This document shows, in pieces, positions 12,460 through 24,612 of a stretch of 64,000 nucleotides of DNA. The stretch is from Scalesia atractyloides (taxonomy: Eukaryota > Streptophyta > Magnoliopsida > Asterales > Asteraceae): positions 39,072,869-39,136,868 of the forward strand of contig CAMTDV010000018.1 in the NCBI GenBank assembly GCA_947069175.1, written 5' to 3'. The notes beneath the pieces are model-generated. The model saw only the letters and a program-made list of their open reading frames with translations, ran no database searches and was not told the origin of the DNA. The first letter of the stretch is position 1, and every line of letters begins with the position of its first letter. A program made the translations under genes and the position numbers.

Positions 12460-12705
12460 CCGAACTTGTTACATAACTTCGGCCGAACTTGCTTAAAATC
12501 ATCAGTTTTGAGTGATTGAGCAACTTCGCGCGAAGTTGTGCAGAACTTTACAAGTGATTTTCATACAAATTCGGACGAAATTGTCAAAGTTTATACAAGT
12601 TTGCCCGAACTTGTTAAAATGAATTGTTTCTGATTTTGGTTACAAGTTCGCCCGAACTTGTTGTTTGTGAAACTGAATTTGTTGATTAGTCATGTTCGCC
12701 CGAAC
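12460..12705 (+). repeat. Palindrome cluster in leader of copy 2
   Basis: Perfect or near copies of CAAGTTCGCCCGAACTTG occur at about 12595-12616, 12641-12661 and 12690-12708, with degraded copies at 12478-12492 and 12525-12542. The position before gag matches the cluster in copy 1. Confidence 0.85.
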
Positions 12706-12774
12706 TTGTCTGTATTCTAATCAAATTTCAAGTGTTTGTGATTGTGTTTTTAGATACAGTTTCAGTTTGACAAG

Positions 12775-15700
12775 ATGGATGATTTTCATAACGCCTTCAC
12801 TACAGCAGCAGCTCAGACATCGAATGCAAGTGCAGTGAACCAGATCAATCTGGACAACGAAATGGGAATTCCGTGACCCAAGTTGATTAGTATTGACGAT
12901 TATAAAAGTTGGCGTGAGAAGTTTGAGAATTGGGTTCAAGAAAATTTCTTCCATAGCTGGGTTGCAATACAAACTGGATACAAATGGCCAGTTGATGAAC
13001 GTGGTCTTGAGATTTCTTTGTCAAAGTTTACACCTGGAGTGAACCAGATCAATCTGGACAACGAAATGGGAATTCCGTGACCCAAGTTGATTAGTATTGA
13101 CGATTATAAAAGTTGGCGTGAGAAGTTTGAGAATTGGGTTCAAGCAAATTTCTTCCATAGCTGGGTTGCAATACAAACTGGATACAAATGGCCAGTTGAT
13201 GAACGTGGTCTTGAGATTTCTTTGTCAAAGTTTACACCTGGAGATAAAGATTTGTACGTATATGAGAAAAAGATGATGAGATTGTTACAACAATCAGTTA
13301 AAGAAGATATCTTGATCCTGCTACCAAAATGTGAACGGCACAAGAGTTGTGGAATGCTTTACATGCAAAATATCACGGTAGTACGGATATGCGAAAAAGC
13401 AAGAAAGCTCTCATCAAGAAGGAGTTTGATATCTTTACGATGATGAAAGGTGAAACGATGAAGCAAATGATAGAGCGTTACTGTCATTTGTTGGTTCAGT
13501 TAAGAAGGCACGAGCTTCAAAAGACAGGTGAAGAGTTGGTAGAGAAGTTGGCGGATGCACTACCTGAGGGAGAGTGGTCTACATACTTGATGGTACTGAA
13601 GAATGGACCTGTTTATGTGAATTATCGTTTAGCAGATTTCATTGACAAGTTGGAGGGTCATGAAATGGAACTACAGAAGATCGCTAAATCGAAGAATGCA
13701 CAGGTTGTTCAATACGTTGGATTGTACTACAAAAGTGGTTTTTCGGATACTTCTAGTCCGAAGATACAAACTACTTTTAGTGCAAATGCTAATTTCAAAT
13801 CATTCATTCGAAACATCATCCAAAATATGATCAAACACCAAACACATCACATTCCAGTTCAAGTTCAAATTCTCCATTTCAGAATCAAACTAATCAGCCG
13901 AATCATTCCAGTTCCGATCCCAATGTGATCCACTACAACATTGCAATAAATCTGAAGAATGTATTCTCTGAGCAAGCAGCCAAACAACATATGGCGCTAC
14001 TTGCAACTGTACTTGAATCATATGAGAGCTTGGTTGCGGGTAAGATTGGGAACCCGGAAATGACTGCTGAAGATTATGATCAAGTTGATGAAGAAGAATT
14101 TGAGTTGATGGATATCAAGTGGTGTTTAGCATCGATCATCAGAAGGGTTACAAAGTTTGTTTCACTTACTGGACGCGATATTGGAAATTCAAGCAACAAG
14201 TTGGGATTCGACAAATCAAAGGTAACCTGCTTCAAGTGTAAAGAAAAGGGGCATTTTAAGCGTGAATGCACCAATCGTGAAGTTAGCGGTAATCAAAGTC
14301 CTTTCAGAAACAACGATTACTACAAGAAAGCCTTGCAATACAAACCATTTCCAAATAGGGTTCAAATTGAAGTTCAAGATGGTCAATCAAAACCAACGGA
14401 AAAAGCCCTAGTTGTTTCACATGAAGATGAAGGATTTGATTGGAATAATTATATCTTCAAGAAAGCTAATGTTGCTTTGATGGCCGAGATCATGGAAGAG
14501 CCAGAGTCGATGATAGATGAAGCAGCTCTTGAAAGTGCAATCTTAGAGGAATATTTGCAACGATCTGAAGAGGAGATGATTTATCATGAGACTAAAATGA
14601 AGAACATTATTCCTTCTAATCTTCAATCTAGTTTTCCAGGTTGTTTCGATGCTACATCTCAGGAGAAAGTGATGGAAGAAAAGAAACCTGAGATCGAGGA
14701 GATCATTGATGTGACGAAGGGGATGAATGAGGAGAACCTGACCAAGATTGCCGACAAAGCAATGATGGCCAATCTGAGGGAGGTAGGTCATGAGGTCGAG
14801 GTAAAGGTAGTTGAAAAGGAAGTGATCAAAGTACAAATTGTGGAGGTTGAAAAACCTTGCACAAAGTGTGCTAAAGCTTGTGAGCAATGTGCTGAAAAAT
14901 CTTTAACCATAAGTGATCTAAAAGTGCATAATGAAAACTTCAAATATGATTATCGCACAATGAAAGAAGCTTATGATAAGATGAAAGGCCCTTATGGCAT
15001 TTGTGAAAAAGCTAATCGAGAACAAACTAACACAATCAGAATGTTAAAGGCAACATTAATGGAAAAACAAGAAGCTATTAACATGTACATTAATAACATT
15101 GTTGAGTTAAAACATTAGCTTCAAGAAATTAAAATTGAAACAAAAGTGTAAGATAATTGTTACTCATCTACACGACGAATGCTTATGTCATCAATCATAT
15201 TCTTCCAACGATTCCATCAGAAGAAAATGATAAAAAAAACTTAAAGGTAAGAAACATGGAGATTATAGCAATGTTCCGCCTCCCTTATGCGAAAGCTACT
15301 GTCGAAAGAAAGTAGACGGAATGGAGAAGGCACTCAATATAAAACTTTTATCTGAAACAAAAGATGAGTTGCCTGAGAACATTGATATAATTTACACAAA
15401 ATCAAACGCTGACAGTGAAGCAATTGTGGGTAAAGTAATTGAAAATGTGTTGGGAAGTGATTCTGATGACGGCGGCTTCGAGAGCGCCGACTCGAGTTTG
15501 AACAGTTCTGAATCACAATCTGAAAATGAAGATACTTCATCAGAAAACCCCGCCGTGATTGAATGAGAATGGGAGCCTAAGTGATTATCCAAACGTTGTG
15601 TTATACAAAGTTAAGGATTCTGATAGACTATATTTTGACGATAGCTTTCTGATTCGGAATATGAAAGAAGATCACATCGATAAACTATTCAAACTAGTTG

Positions 15701-16038
15701 AAGTTTCATCAGATGATCTAGATAAAAATGAGAAGAATTTTTTTTCAAAATCCAAAGGTTTATAACAACTACCGGAGAAATGGTGGGGACTTTCCTGAGA
15801 ATAGGAGAGGGGGTGTGGGTCTTGAACCAGAAAATAATGAGAAGAAAAAGTCACCATTTCATGAATATAAAAAGAAAAATATGAAATTCGTGTTTGGGTA
15901 TAACACTATGGTAGAAAAAGATTCGATTGGTAAACAATCGAATGATGAGTTTCAAAAGGAGAAAGAGCTTCGTGATCAAGCTAAAACTACAAGTGGAGTA
16001 AAATCTACGAGTGGAAAAACTGTTGATACTCGGACATG
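12775..16038 (+). pseudogene. Gag of copy 2, disrupted
   Basis: ATG at 12775 starts MDDFHNAFTTAAAQTS, matching the copy 1 start. A TGA ends the frame after about 33 codons. The UBN2-like core is at 13087-13780, the CCHC knuckle CFKCKEKGHFKREC at about 14228-14269, and a coiled-coil-like tail follows (14930-15120, then 15321-16038 with frameshifts). A 204-bp tandem duplication lies near the N terminus. The second knuckle seen in copy 1 is cut off at the element's break. Confidence 0.8.
12835..13242 (+). repeat. 204-bp tandem duplication inside gag of copy 2
   Basis: The segment from GTGAACCAGATCAATC (12835) repeats from 13039 with almost no change. The period of 204 bp equals 68 codons. Each copy carries the same CCGTGACCC stop, so the stop predates the duplication. 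Confidence 0.9.
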
Positions 16039-16125
16039 CGCCATACACCACCACCCTCTCCTATGATGATCAAGTTGATGAAGAAGAATTAGAGTTGACG
16101 GATACCTGCTTTAACACCACCACCC
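16039..16125. other. Scrambled junction with templated filler from gag
   Basis: Where copy 2 breaks off, the sequence CACCACCACCCTCTCCTAT occurs twice (about 16045-16063 and 16118-16136). Between the two is a piece closely matching gag at 14075-14118 (GATCAAGTTGATGAAGAAGA and onward). The right copy continues into unrelated DNA. This looks like a break repaired by copying from nearby templates. Confidence 0.75.
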
Positions 16126-17244
16126 TCTCCTATCTGCCCGATACCGGTACCTATGGGAGCGCGGTAGCAGGTTACTGCCCGTTTCCTCACACCACCTAGA
16201 GAGGACCCTTCCCCTTTCCATACCTATGAGCGAGGTGGCCCTTCTCGCCCGGTCGGAGATCCTTCCCCACCTGCATGGGGCTTACTGTTCCCTCCTCAGG
16301 AGGCACCTGTTCCCCTCACCGAGAGCAGTCTGGTGAGGTTCTTATTTGAGCAGATTGCATCGCTGCAGATGGCGCGCAACGAGGATGAGCAGCACAGGTG
16401 TCACACCCAAACCGATGGCGGAAACATCAGGGTAGTGGCACTAGGCAAATCAGATTGCTCAAGAGACATCATAACGACTATTAAGCGATAATATCTAAAA
16501 GTTTAACATCCCATACTATTAAACAATAAAATCCAAAAATAATCATTACAATATTCAAACAATCTCTTAAATATAATATCCAATTCGATCTCCCCCAGAT
16601 TTTATTACATGATTTCTAAGCAAAACCTAAATCTAAGCATCCAAAAGAAATCCTCAACCTGTAACATATGTTAAAATAAAACGTCAATACAATTAAGTAA
16701 AGGTGAGCATACAGGTTTTGCGTACATAATAGATATAAAAGCGTTTAGCATACACCGCATGACATACGTAAGAGTTGTGAACTATGTAACTACTCAGATT
16801 CAAGTAAACCAACAAACCGCGATTGATTGAGGCATGCAAACAAGTGTTCACATCCTAAAAGAGAAAATAAATAAGAAATGAAAATGAGAGCCTTAACAAC
16901 CCCGGGCCTCCGGGTGGTGGGTCAACCTCTAGTATACTATCATGTTAAGGGTGGCGTACAAGCAATCAAGCAATACATACAATTCAGCAGATTTCACGTA
17001 AAGTCATGTAATAGCGGGATGTCGAATAAGCATTTGAGTTGTGTGATGTGTTTTGATATACGAACATATGTGACACCCAAAAGTGAGTTTAAGCGTAAAA
17101 GGGTTCAAGTATACTCATTGTTGGTGTGTTTCGGGAGAGATGAGGGATCTGAGAAGAGTTGTGGAGAGTGCCAGATCAGCCTGTAAGCGAACAGAAGTGC
17201 ATCAGTCTTCCGAATTGCTGAAACGGTTACGGTTTGAGAGAACA

Positions 17245-17490
17245 GCAGACAAGTTCGGGCGAACTTGTACTTTAAAGTACAAGTTCGGGCGAACTTGTAT
17301 AACTGAGCTTACTAAGTGAACAAGTTTGGGCGAACTAACCACACAAGTTCGAGCGAACTTGTCCCTTTTGTTGAGGGAGGATACAAGTTCGGGCGAACTT
17401 GTCAGATTCCTTGGAAATCAGTACAGGTTCGGGCAGACTCGTGGTATTTGTTGAAGTGTTAATCAAGTTCGGGCGAACTTGGTCACCATT
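17245..17490 (-). repeat. Palindrome cluster in solo LTR, leader side of TATA
   Basis: At least seven perfect or near copies of CAAGTTCGGGCGAACTTG lie here (about 17250, 17280, 17320, 17343, 17384, 17424, 17464). Read on the element's own (minus) strand, the centre is CC, as in the copia-type elements. Confidence 0.9.
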
Positions 17491-18057
17491 CTGGTGACAA
17501 CTTTGAGCGAACCTGGCTGTTTTGGCATCCAAATCGTGCGTTTTCGCGTCGTTTGCTGAGGAAATCGAGTGTCCATCCCTCCAACCTTAGGCTACTGAGC
17601 AAAACCAAGGCTAAAGAGGTCTTTTGGAGCGAGTTTTAGCCATTTTACAGAAACTCGGACTAATCCGGGCGAACTTGAAGGTTCAAACGGGCGAACTTTT
17701 GGATCTGAGATCTAGCTTGACAAAGCCTCGTTCCACTTCAAAGTGAACGAAACATACTTCATTAGTCCGAATATTGTGTGAAAATCGATGTTTTAAAAGG
17801 TTTTACTCAGATCTAAGAGTAGATCTGAGTGAAAAAGAGAAGTTTTATAGAAATAGATGAAGATTTTCGTAAATAGAAGAGATTGATGAAAACGAAGGCA
17901 GAGCCTTGTGCAAAATCATTGTTAAACGTTGTTGAACGTTGTTGTAGTTGAACACGGGTTGAATCTTACTTAGAACACAAAAGGTTTCGGTTTTGGGAGC
18001 TCCGGACGAACTTGCAGCAAGTTCAAATGCGGAATGGAGCTGAGTATTTATAGGTGG

Positions 18058-18255
18058 AGGTGAGAATGGGCTGAAATAGATCAAGTTCAGGCGAACTTGT
18101 ACCAAGTTCGGGCGAACTTGTTACAAGTTCGAGCGAACTTGATGATTCTCTTAAGATTTGAACCAAGTCCGGGCGAACTTGTTGTAAAATGAATGATCTG
18201 ATGGCTTAGACAAGTTCGGGTGAACTTGTTATATACAAGTTCGGCCAACTTGACC
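18058..18255 (-). repeat. Palindrome cluster in solo LTR, upstream of TATA
   Basis: Six copies lie at about 18080, 18103, 18123, 18165, 18211 and 18236. In the element's orientation they are just upstream of the TATA box at about 18050. Confidence 0.85.
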
Positions 18256-18888
18256 TAGTGGCCAAGTTTTGTTCGATTATTTCGCGTTACGAGTTCGTTT
18301 GGCGATTCGGTTCGTATTAGATAGTTTTTATTAAGCGTTATAATTGATATAATAATGCGATTTAGCAATTTGTGCGTGTGAGAGCGTTGTGATATTAAAC
18401 CATAACATAAATAAACATAACACACGTAAAAACATAATTCCACATAATTAACAGCGTTTTGCGATGCGATGAGATAAGCGATGCGATGGCACAAGTGTTT
18501 ATTAACGAATAACACACTCGGCTCGTATAGTAGCATAATTAGTTGTGATTGCATTGTATTAGCGATTAAATGCGATATAGATGCGTCAAAACTCAATTCC
18601 ATTAACATAAACTTTTCATAATACAAATCTCGGGTACAAGATGATTGAGGTACACAAAATAAACAAAAATTAATAACAACGAAAAACTGGAGTTGTTACA
18701 ACAGGAGATCGATGGGATATTATTTGATCATCTTACAGCAGGCGATCATTACTTTGCAGCAGGGCATGGGATACGTTCATCACCACCAGGACCGTTTCCG
18801 GGCGATGCTGTATGGATGCATCGATGCCATCGTAGGCCTGGTGGCAGGTTTTGTGGGACTGACATGTTGGTTGTTTTGGCGTTCGTAG

Positions 18889-19255
18889 TATGGTTTTCTT
18901 TTTAGTATAGACAGACATGATGTATCTTTTTCACATCCTACCAAGCACTAGGTTATGTCCATGTCGAGGTGGTGAGTTAGCCGTAGTGCTTCTGTGTTTT
19001 CATAGGTTCGTACTTTCATTGTATGGTGTTTGTACGTCACTTCGGTGACCAGTTTCGACTGCACATTTAAGCATTGGCCCTTATGTGTTAAGTCTATGTG
19101 CAAATTTTGACAGTTGTGTGATGACAGATGTTATTATATATATAATGATGATTTTGGGTATACATGTTGTGGGCTCATGTGTGCGATGAAATTATGTGAT
19201 ATGTGATGATTGAACGTGTGACATTGATGTATATATATATACTATTTATAATAGA
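18889..19255. other. Gap between unknown ORF and gypsy 2 gag
   Basis: AT-rich DNA with short TA runs at 19134-19142 and 19231-19240. No LTR end or primer-binding site is seen, although the 5' LTR of gypsy 2 would be expected here. Confidence 0.5.
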
Positions 19256-21360
19256 ATGGCCCCGAAACGCACCACAAATGACGGAGGCGAAAATCGCACA
19301 AATGATAGCGCAACAACTTTAGGCAGTCATCCCCACGATCGTGGAGCAGGTTAGCGCCGGTATCAATGCTAACCAACAACAGAACCCACAAACAGGACCA
19401 GTAGGTCAAAACAATAATCACAAGAACGCACAAAACAATGTTAGACCGGTCTGCACGTATAAGCACTTCATGGAGTGCAAACCAATGGAATTTAGTGGAA
19501 TCGAAGGACCGAATGGGTTAGTGAAATGGATCGAGAAGTCGGAATCGGTAATCAATATAAGTAATTGTCCCGGTGATTTTGCGGTTAAGTATACGACTTG
19601 TTCCTTCACCGACTATGCCTTAAACTGGTGGAATACCATCGTTCAATCTCGCGGGCAGGCCGCAATTAATACTATGACGTGGGACAATCTCAAGGCACTA
19701 ATGAGGGAAAAGTTTTGCCCGGCCAACGAAATTCAGAGGCTCGAACATGAGTTCTGGAACCTTCAGATGCAAGGTGCCGGCCATGTAGGTTACACCAATC
19801 GTTTCAATGAACTGGCACGCATATTGCCAGACATGGTCTGACCGGAGCACAAGCGGATCGAAAGATATGTGTGGGGACTGGCCCCAGAAGTGAGGAGCAT
19901 TATCAACTCAGTGGAACACCTGACCATGCACGGAGTGGTAGCCAGGTCGGGTACTGTTACGTTCGACATGGTTAGACGTAGGATTTTGACGATGCTTGGA
20001 GAGCAGGCCGGTAATAAGCGAGAAGCCCCTGAAAGTAGTCAAGCAGGGGTAGCAACATCGAAGAGGGGGAAAGCAACTAGCCAGAGTTACGCCATTACTA
20101 CCCCAATTGGTAACTCTGATAACTATAAAGGAAAAGCCCCAAAGTGCGACAAGTGCACTTTGCACTACTATGGTGCGTGCCGAGCAGTGATATGCTCGAG
20201 GTGTCATAAAAGTGGGCATTATGCACGAAACTGTAAGATGCCAATGGAACCAAACCCCAAACCAACCCGCTTCCAACCCCCAAGGCCTCAACTTCTTTAG
20301 CAGCAACCCCAACAACCAACACAACAGATTACCTACCCCTAGGGGTGTTCAAAACCGGATATCCGACCATTTCGGATAGTAGATTTTACCATCGAAATCT
20401 GTAACCGAAATTTCAGATATCCGAACTTCGGATATCCGAAATTTCGGATACGGATTCGGATAATGAAACGGATATCCGGAATCTAAAAAAAATTTGAAAT
20501 GAAAGTTTCAAATTTTCCAAAATACCAAATAGCAACAAACCATATTTAACAAACCATTTTCAACATCAGAATATCAAAATATGTTCAAAATCTACTCCAT
20601 AAACAAATATTGAATAAACATACACCACAGACCCAACCCACTATTTAACCACAATTATAACCCTTTGCTTCAACATCAAAAGTCAAAATCTGAAACTGAT
20701 CCGTGAAACATAACACATATAAACTCAATGGTTTACATTAAAAAAAGAAAGAAAAAACCTTTATGGTTTACATAAAAAAATCATTGGACATTTAAACTGA
20801 AACATCAAACAAATCACATATAAACTAGAACATCAAAACATATTTATGAAACAAATCTGAACATAACTAGATCTGATTTGAATAATCGATGTTGAGGTCT
20901 CGGGTTTAAAAATCATCTATTAACTCAACTGAAACAAAGCTTTGATGTTCATATGGATGTTTGATTAGTCGATGTTCAGATCTTCGATCTTTATTGTTGA
21001 ATTCTTGAAGTGATTATGAGATGTAAGAGAGAGGTGGGTCATGTGGGTTTGGGGGAGCGGTTGGGTGTAAGATTAGGGTTTTATTAGGTATAAGTTGCTA
21101 TATATATACATACCCATATTAAAAAATTAAATAAAAGGTTTCGGATATCCGAAATATCCGAAAAATTCCGAAATCACTATCCGAATCCGAATCCGAAAAT
21201 TCGGATTATCCGAATTTCGGATATCCGAATTTTTGGATAATTCGGATTCGGTTTCGGATTCGGATGATTTTGAAAACCCCTACCTACCCCCGTACGTGCT
21301 ATGAATGTGGCAGTACGGAGCATTTCCGAAGAAGTTGCCCGAAGTTAACTTAGCAAACAT
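19256..21360 (+). pseudogene. Gypsy 2 gag, split by a hAT element
   Basis: MAPKRTTND (19256) starts gag but shifts frame at once. The main frame starts at 19278 with a TAG at about 19317 and a TGA at about 19839. The retrotransposon gag core with ALNWWNTIVQSRG and FCPANEIQRLEHEFWNL lies at 19560-19830. CDKCTLHYYGAC and a CCHC knuckle CSRCHKSGHYARNC follow (20145-20240). The last knuckle, CYECGSTEHFRRSC, is found beyond the hAT insertion (21297-21340). Confidence 0.8.
20340..21282. mobile_element. Non-autonomous hAT element (943 bp), 8-bp target duplication
   Basis: Terminal inverted repeats are TAGGGGTGTTCAAAA and TTTTGAAAACCCCTA. CCTACCCC flanks both sides (20332-20339, 21283-21290), the 8-bp length typical of hAT. 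The ends are packed with CGGATATCCG palindromes and close variants (20356-20475 and 21140-21260). No transposase ORF is present. Confidence 0.92.
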
Positions 21361-21811
21361 CAGAAAGAATACGCAGGGCCAAGCATCTACCTCGAATGAA
21401 GCTCGAGGTCGTGCCTTTATCATTGGGTCTGGTGACGCACGCCAGGATCCAAACATGGTCACAGGTACGTTACTCGTTTCTGATCAATTTGCTTCAGTGT
21501 TATTTGATACGGGCGCTGATAGGAGTTATGTTTCTATTGCATTTTTGTCACTATTAAATATGGTCGCTATTGACTTAAAACAACCGTATTCCGTCGAACT
21601 TGCCAACGGGAAACCGATCACCAGTCACCAACTCATTTGTAACTTCCCTATAACCCTTCTATTGACCTTTTACACATAGAACTGGGCAGTTTTGACGTTG
21701 TCGTAGGGATGGACTTGTTGTCCAATCGTCGTGCTGAAGTGTTGTGTGAGCAGAAGATTGTAAAGATTCCTTTGTCCCCGACCGATGTGATCATGGTACA
21801 GGGAGAGAAGT

Positions 21812-24612
21812 TGTCACACCCTCAATTCCACTTGCGGAGTTTTACCGCGAGGCGTGTGAACAAACCAGAATCTGAGACACTAGTACGTCGAACGACTCTA
21901 TATGATTTGATAATACGTTTTCCAAAATCATTTGTTTAACCATTCATTGTAGATTTTATATTATCTTAGTTAGTTTCCAATGTTTAGCGGAAGCATTAGT
22001 TTTTATGGTTGAGCGGAAGCATAAAAGTAAGTAGAGAAACGGGCGCCAACATAAACGCCAAAACTAAAGAAAAACCCAAAACAATGTTTGTAAATGAGAC
22101 TCGATAAAAGGTGTCTTGATCAATGCAAGTGAGTGCACCTAGAGCTCCTAGCGTCCTGAGAAACATGTAAAGAAACAAGTGTCAACATTAAAGAAGAGTG
22201 AGTTCACAGGTTTTCATAAATTCGTTTGTTCGGTTATAAGTTTGTTTCCCCCGTTATCCCTAACCCGGGATAACGATTTAGTTCCATTATTCCCAACCCG
22301 GAATAATACTGATAGTTCCATTATTCCTTACCCGGAATAATAATGATAGTTCCATTATTCCTTACCCGGAATAATAAAGTTGTTGGTTCCATTATCCCTA
22401 ACCCGGGATAATATTGTTGATTCGTAATTAAGTTCAATGTTAATATATATAGGTAGCTAGCCTAAAGTTATGTCACGTAAGTGTTCGCGATCGAAGCTGA
22501 CTGTTGTGCCTCCGTGTTGCCAGGCCTATCACTGACCATGGCGAAGTTAGGCCAAATTATTCACCCGTTGACCATACCCGGTCGGCTAGCGCGACTAGCT
22601 CGGATGGGGCTTGTCGGGCCCAGTAGTACTACTTATAATTTCCCCGCTATTTAAACCCAATACTAACGATCCGAGAGATTGTCGAGGACTTGTGTGATAC
22701 AGCTGCTTAGTGACCATAACGTACATTAACATTAACTTAGTTACCGAATAGTTAAATGACGTTAATTTCGTATAACGTAAAGAGATAGAGTTGTAGAGTG
22801 TATACATGTTTCTCCCCCTGTTGTTTAAAACCGGATAACATTAGGGGCCGTGAACTCACCTTTAGTTGCTCGGTTAGTGTAACACAGAAGTTGCAAATGA
22901 TGGGACCGCTAATTGCGTCCTAACAAGTCAATTGATTTAGAGTTAGTGTGCGATCACACTGATACAAGTCTTACACATACTAACACACAATGCGGTTCAT
23001 ACAATGACAATTCCTAAGACTCAAATCATGCATGCAAGTATCATCATGCCAATATAGTGATCAAAACAATTTATCATGAACACAATCAATTCATACAACA
23101 CTTTGGTACATACATTCGCAAGTTATCAAGTTTCAGCTTATATACTCATAATTAGGCTGTTTTCAAGGATTTTTATAAAATAGTTCCAATATTCCAAATA
23201 TTCCAATTATTTTACAGAAGGTGTCAACTATAATGTAGAATTTTATATAAATTTTTCAAGTCCTAATACTTTACCAATTATTCGTAAATATTAATATACT
23301 AGGCTGCAGTCAGATTCATCGCTTTCTGACTGCAGTCCACTGAAGAATTTATTTAAAAATCTCCGTTCGTCCAATTAACAAAATTCTAGTGAGAGTTTCC
23401 CGGAAATTTCCATATCTAGTTGCTGTACAAATTTCGTGATTCGACTCTCTACAGATTATTAGATCCGACTCGATAAACAACTAACAATCTTTCAGAATTT
23501 TCACAGCTTCAGTTACTGAACTTAATTGGCCACTTAAAAATATCAAACAACTTCAGAAAAATATGAATCCAGCGCCATTAGAAGCGTTTTTCAAAAATCT
23601 ACGTTTTAGACTTCAGAAAATCCGTTTTCGATAAATAATAACCAAGTTACAGCCAGTTGAAGTTGGATGTAAACAACATTCAGCATCCTGATTTCAGCAT
23701 TTTATCGCAATCTAACACGCTTAAACAATCGACATGTTAATGTAAACGATCAAGAACAGATTTTTCCAATCATATATCATCATATACATCATACTCATGC
23801 AAACCCTAATCATAACCTATAGTTTTTATCAAACAAAACACAGCCTAACGTTTCTTAATTCCGCTAATCATCATACTTGCAACCTAGCATAAATAAATCG
23901 GCTAACACATAATACTACATTCAAACATGATCAAGAGTTTATAAATCCAAATATGATCTTGCAAACAATGATAAATCCTAACCTTTAACGATAAGATTAA
24001 TGAACCGTGAGTGAGATGGGGAACCGATGATCAAAGAGAATCGCGACCGAGAAGGAGAATGGCGAGGGGAGGGCTGCCGCGATCAAGAGAGATGTAGCCA
24101 AGCCATTTGCGATCGAGAAGATGAATGAGGGCTGCCGTCGGCTGTTTTCTCAACTAGGGTTTTGTGTTTTGTTTTTGTGAAGCAAGCTCATGCATGTGTG
24201 TGTATATATAGCGCAAGGGATGAAGGGAAAAGGAAGGGTTTACGGTTTGGGTTGCTCGCGGCCGCAAATGGGTTCGGGTGGGTTGGTTTGGGTCTAACAC
24301 TTGGTCCTCAAGTTTGGTTAACTCCTTGAGTCGCAAGGAAATGAGGCCGGCTCGTGTCGCGGTTCGGTTCGATTCGTCTATATATTTACTATATATATTT
24401 CATAACTAAAACAAATCACGAAATCGAACATCACATAATAATTCACCAACTTATAAACGTTTAATACACATAGCACGTAATTCATTTGACAAGTTCACGA
24501 AATTATCGTAATTATTTCGAGCGTGCAAATTAAGTCTCCGAATCGATTTAACGTAGGAACGAATAACCGTGAAGTAGTGCGTTTAAGATATCTGAAAAAC
24601 CGGGATGTCACA
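21812..24612 (-). mobile_element. Solo LTR (2801 bp) with GAAGT target duplication
   Basis: It runs from TGTCACACCC to GGGATGTCACA, flanked by GAAGT on both sides (21807-21811, 24613-24617). No coding domains are seen inside. A CTATATATACACAC box (about 24197-24210, minus) followed by an AAACCCTAG leader suggests minus orientation. It contains the hairpin tandem repeats at 22243-22412. Confidence 0.88.
22243..22412. repeat. Tandem hairpin repeats (about 34-37 bp period)
   Basis: Four units start GTTCCATTATTCC at 22281, 22315, 22349 and 22386, with a diverged unit before them at about 22243. Each unit is itself an inverted repeat, such as ATTATTCCTTACCCGGAATAAT without exact symmetry in the centre, so the array would fold into a row of stem-loops. 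Confidence 0.9.

Larger units (their letters stand above)
11806..16038 (+). mobile_element. Gag-only copia-type LTR retrotransposon, copy 2 (3' end lost)
   Basis: It has a 5' LTR (11806-12214), a primer-binding site (12217-12230), a palindrome-rich leader and a decayed gag (12775-16038). It stops abruptly inside gag just where the second zinc knuckle would begin, so the 3' part and 3' LTR are missing. It is colinear with copy 1. Insertion was into the 5' LTR of gypsy 1; the base run AATAT (11801-11805) may be the left target duplication, but its partner is lost. Confidence 0.85.
16399..18700 (-). mobile_element. Solo LTR (2302 bp), gypsy type, with ACAGG target duplication
   Basis: It begins TGTCACACCC and ends GTTGTTACA. 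The flanking five bases are ACAGG on both sides (16394-16398, 18701-18705). No gag or pol is present. The likely TATA box (CTATAAATA, about 18045-18053) is on the minus strand. It shares long blocks with the LTR at 48606-50075, such as ATCGAGTGTCCATCCCTCC (17566-17584 and 48980-48998), so it belongs to the same family. Confidence 0.88.
16168..18888 (+). pseudogene. Unknown ORF with C-terminal hydrophobic segment, split by a solo LTR
   Basis: One frame is open from 16168 to 16398 (proline-rich, then a Gln/Glu/Arg helix-like part) and continues without a frame change after the LTR from 18706 to a TAG at 18886-18888. The split falls exactly at the ACAGG target duplication, so the LTR interrupted one reading frame. 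The last residues form a hydrophobic stretch, AIVGLVAGFVGLTCWLF, followed by WRS and the stop, as in a membrane anchor. The N terminus is lost at the scrambled junction. It may be the end of an Athila-like ORF1 or an envelope-like ORF, or a host gene piece; I do not recognise it. Confidence 0.5.

Noticed and set aside
17245..17490. CRISPR-like array of regular palindromic repeats
   Set aside because: Spacing is irregular, units sit in LTRs, there are no cas genes and the genome is a plant's.
18255..18626. 123-codon ORF on the minus strand
   Set aside because: It lies wholly in the solo LTR and has no recognisable motif; it begins at a non-ATG or weak start.
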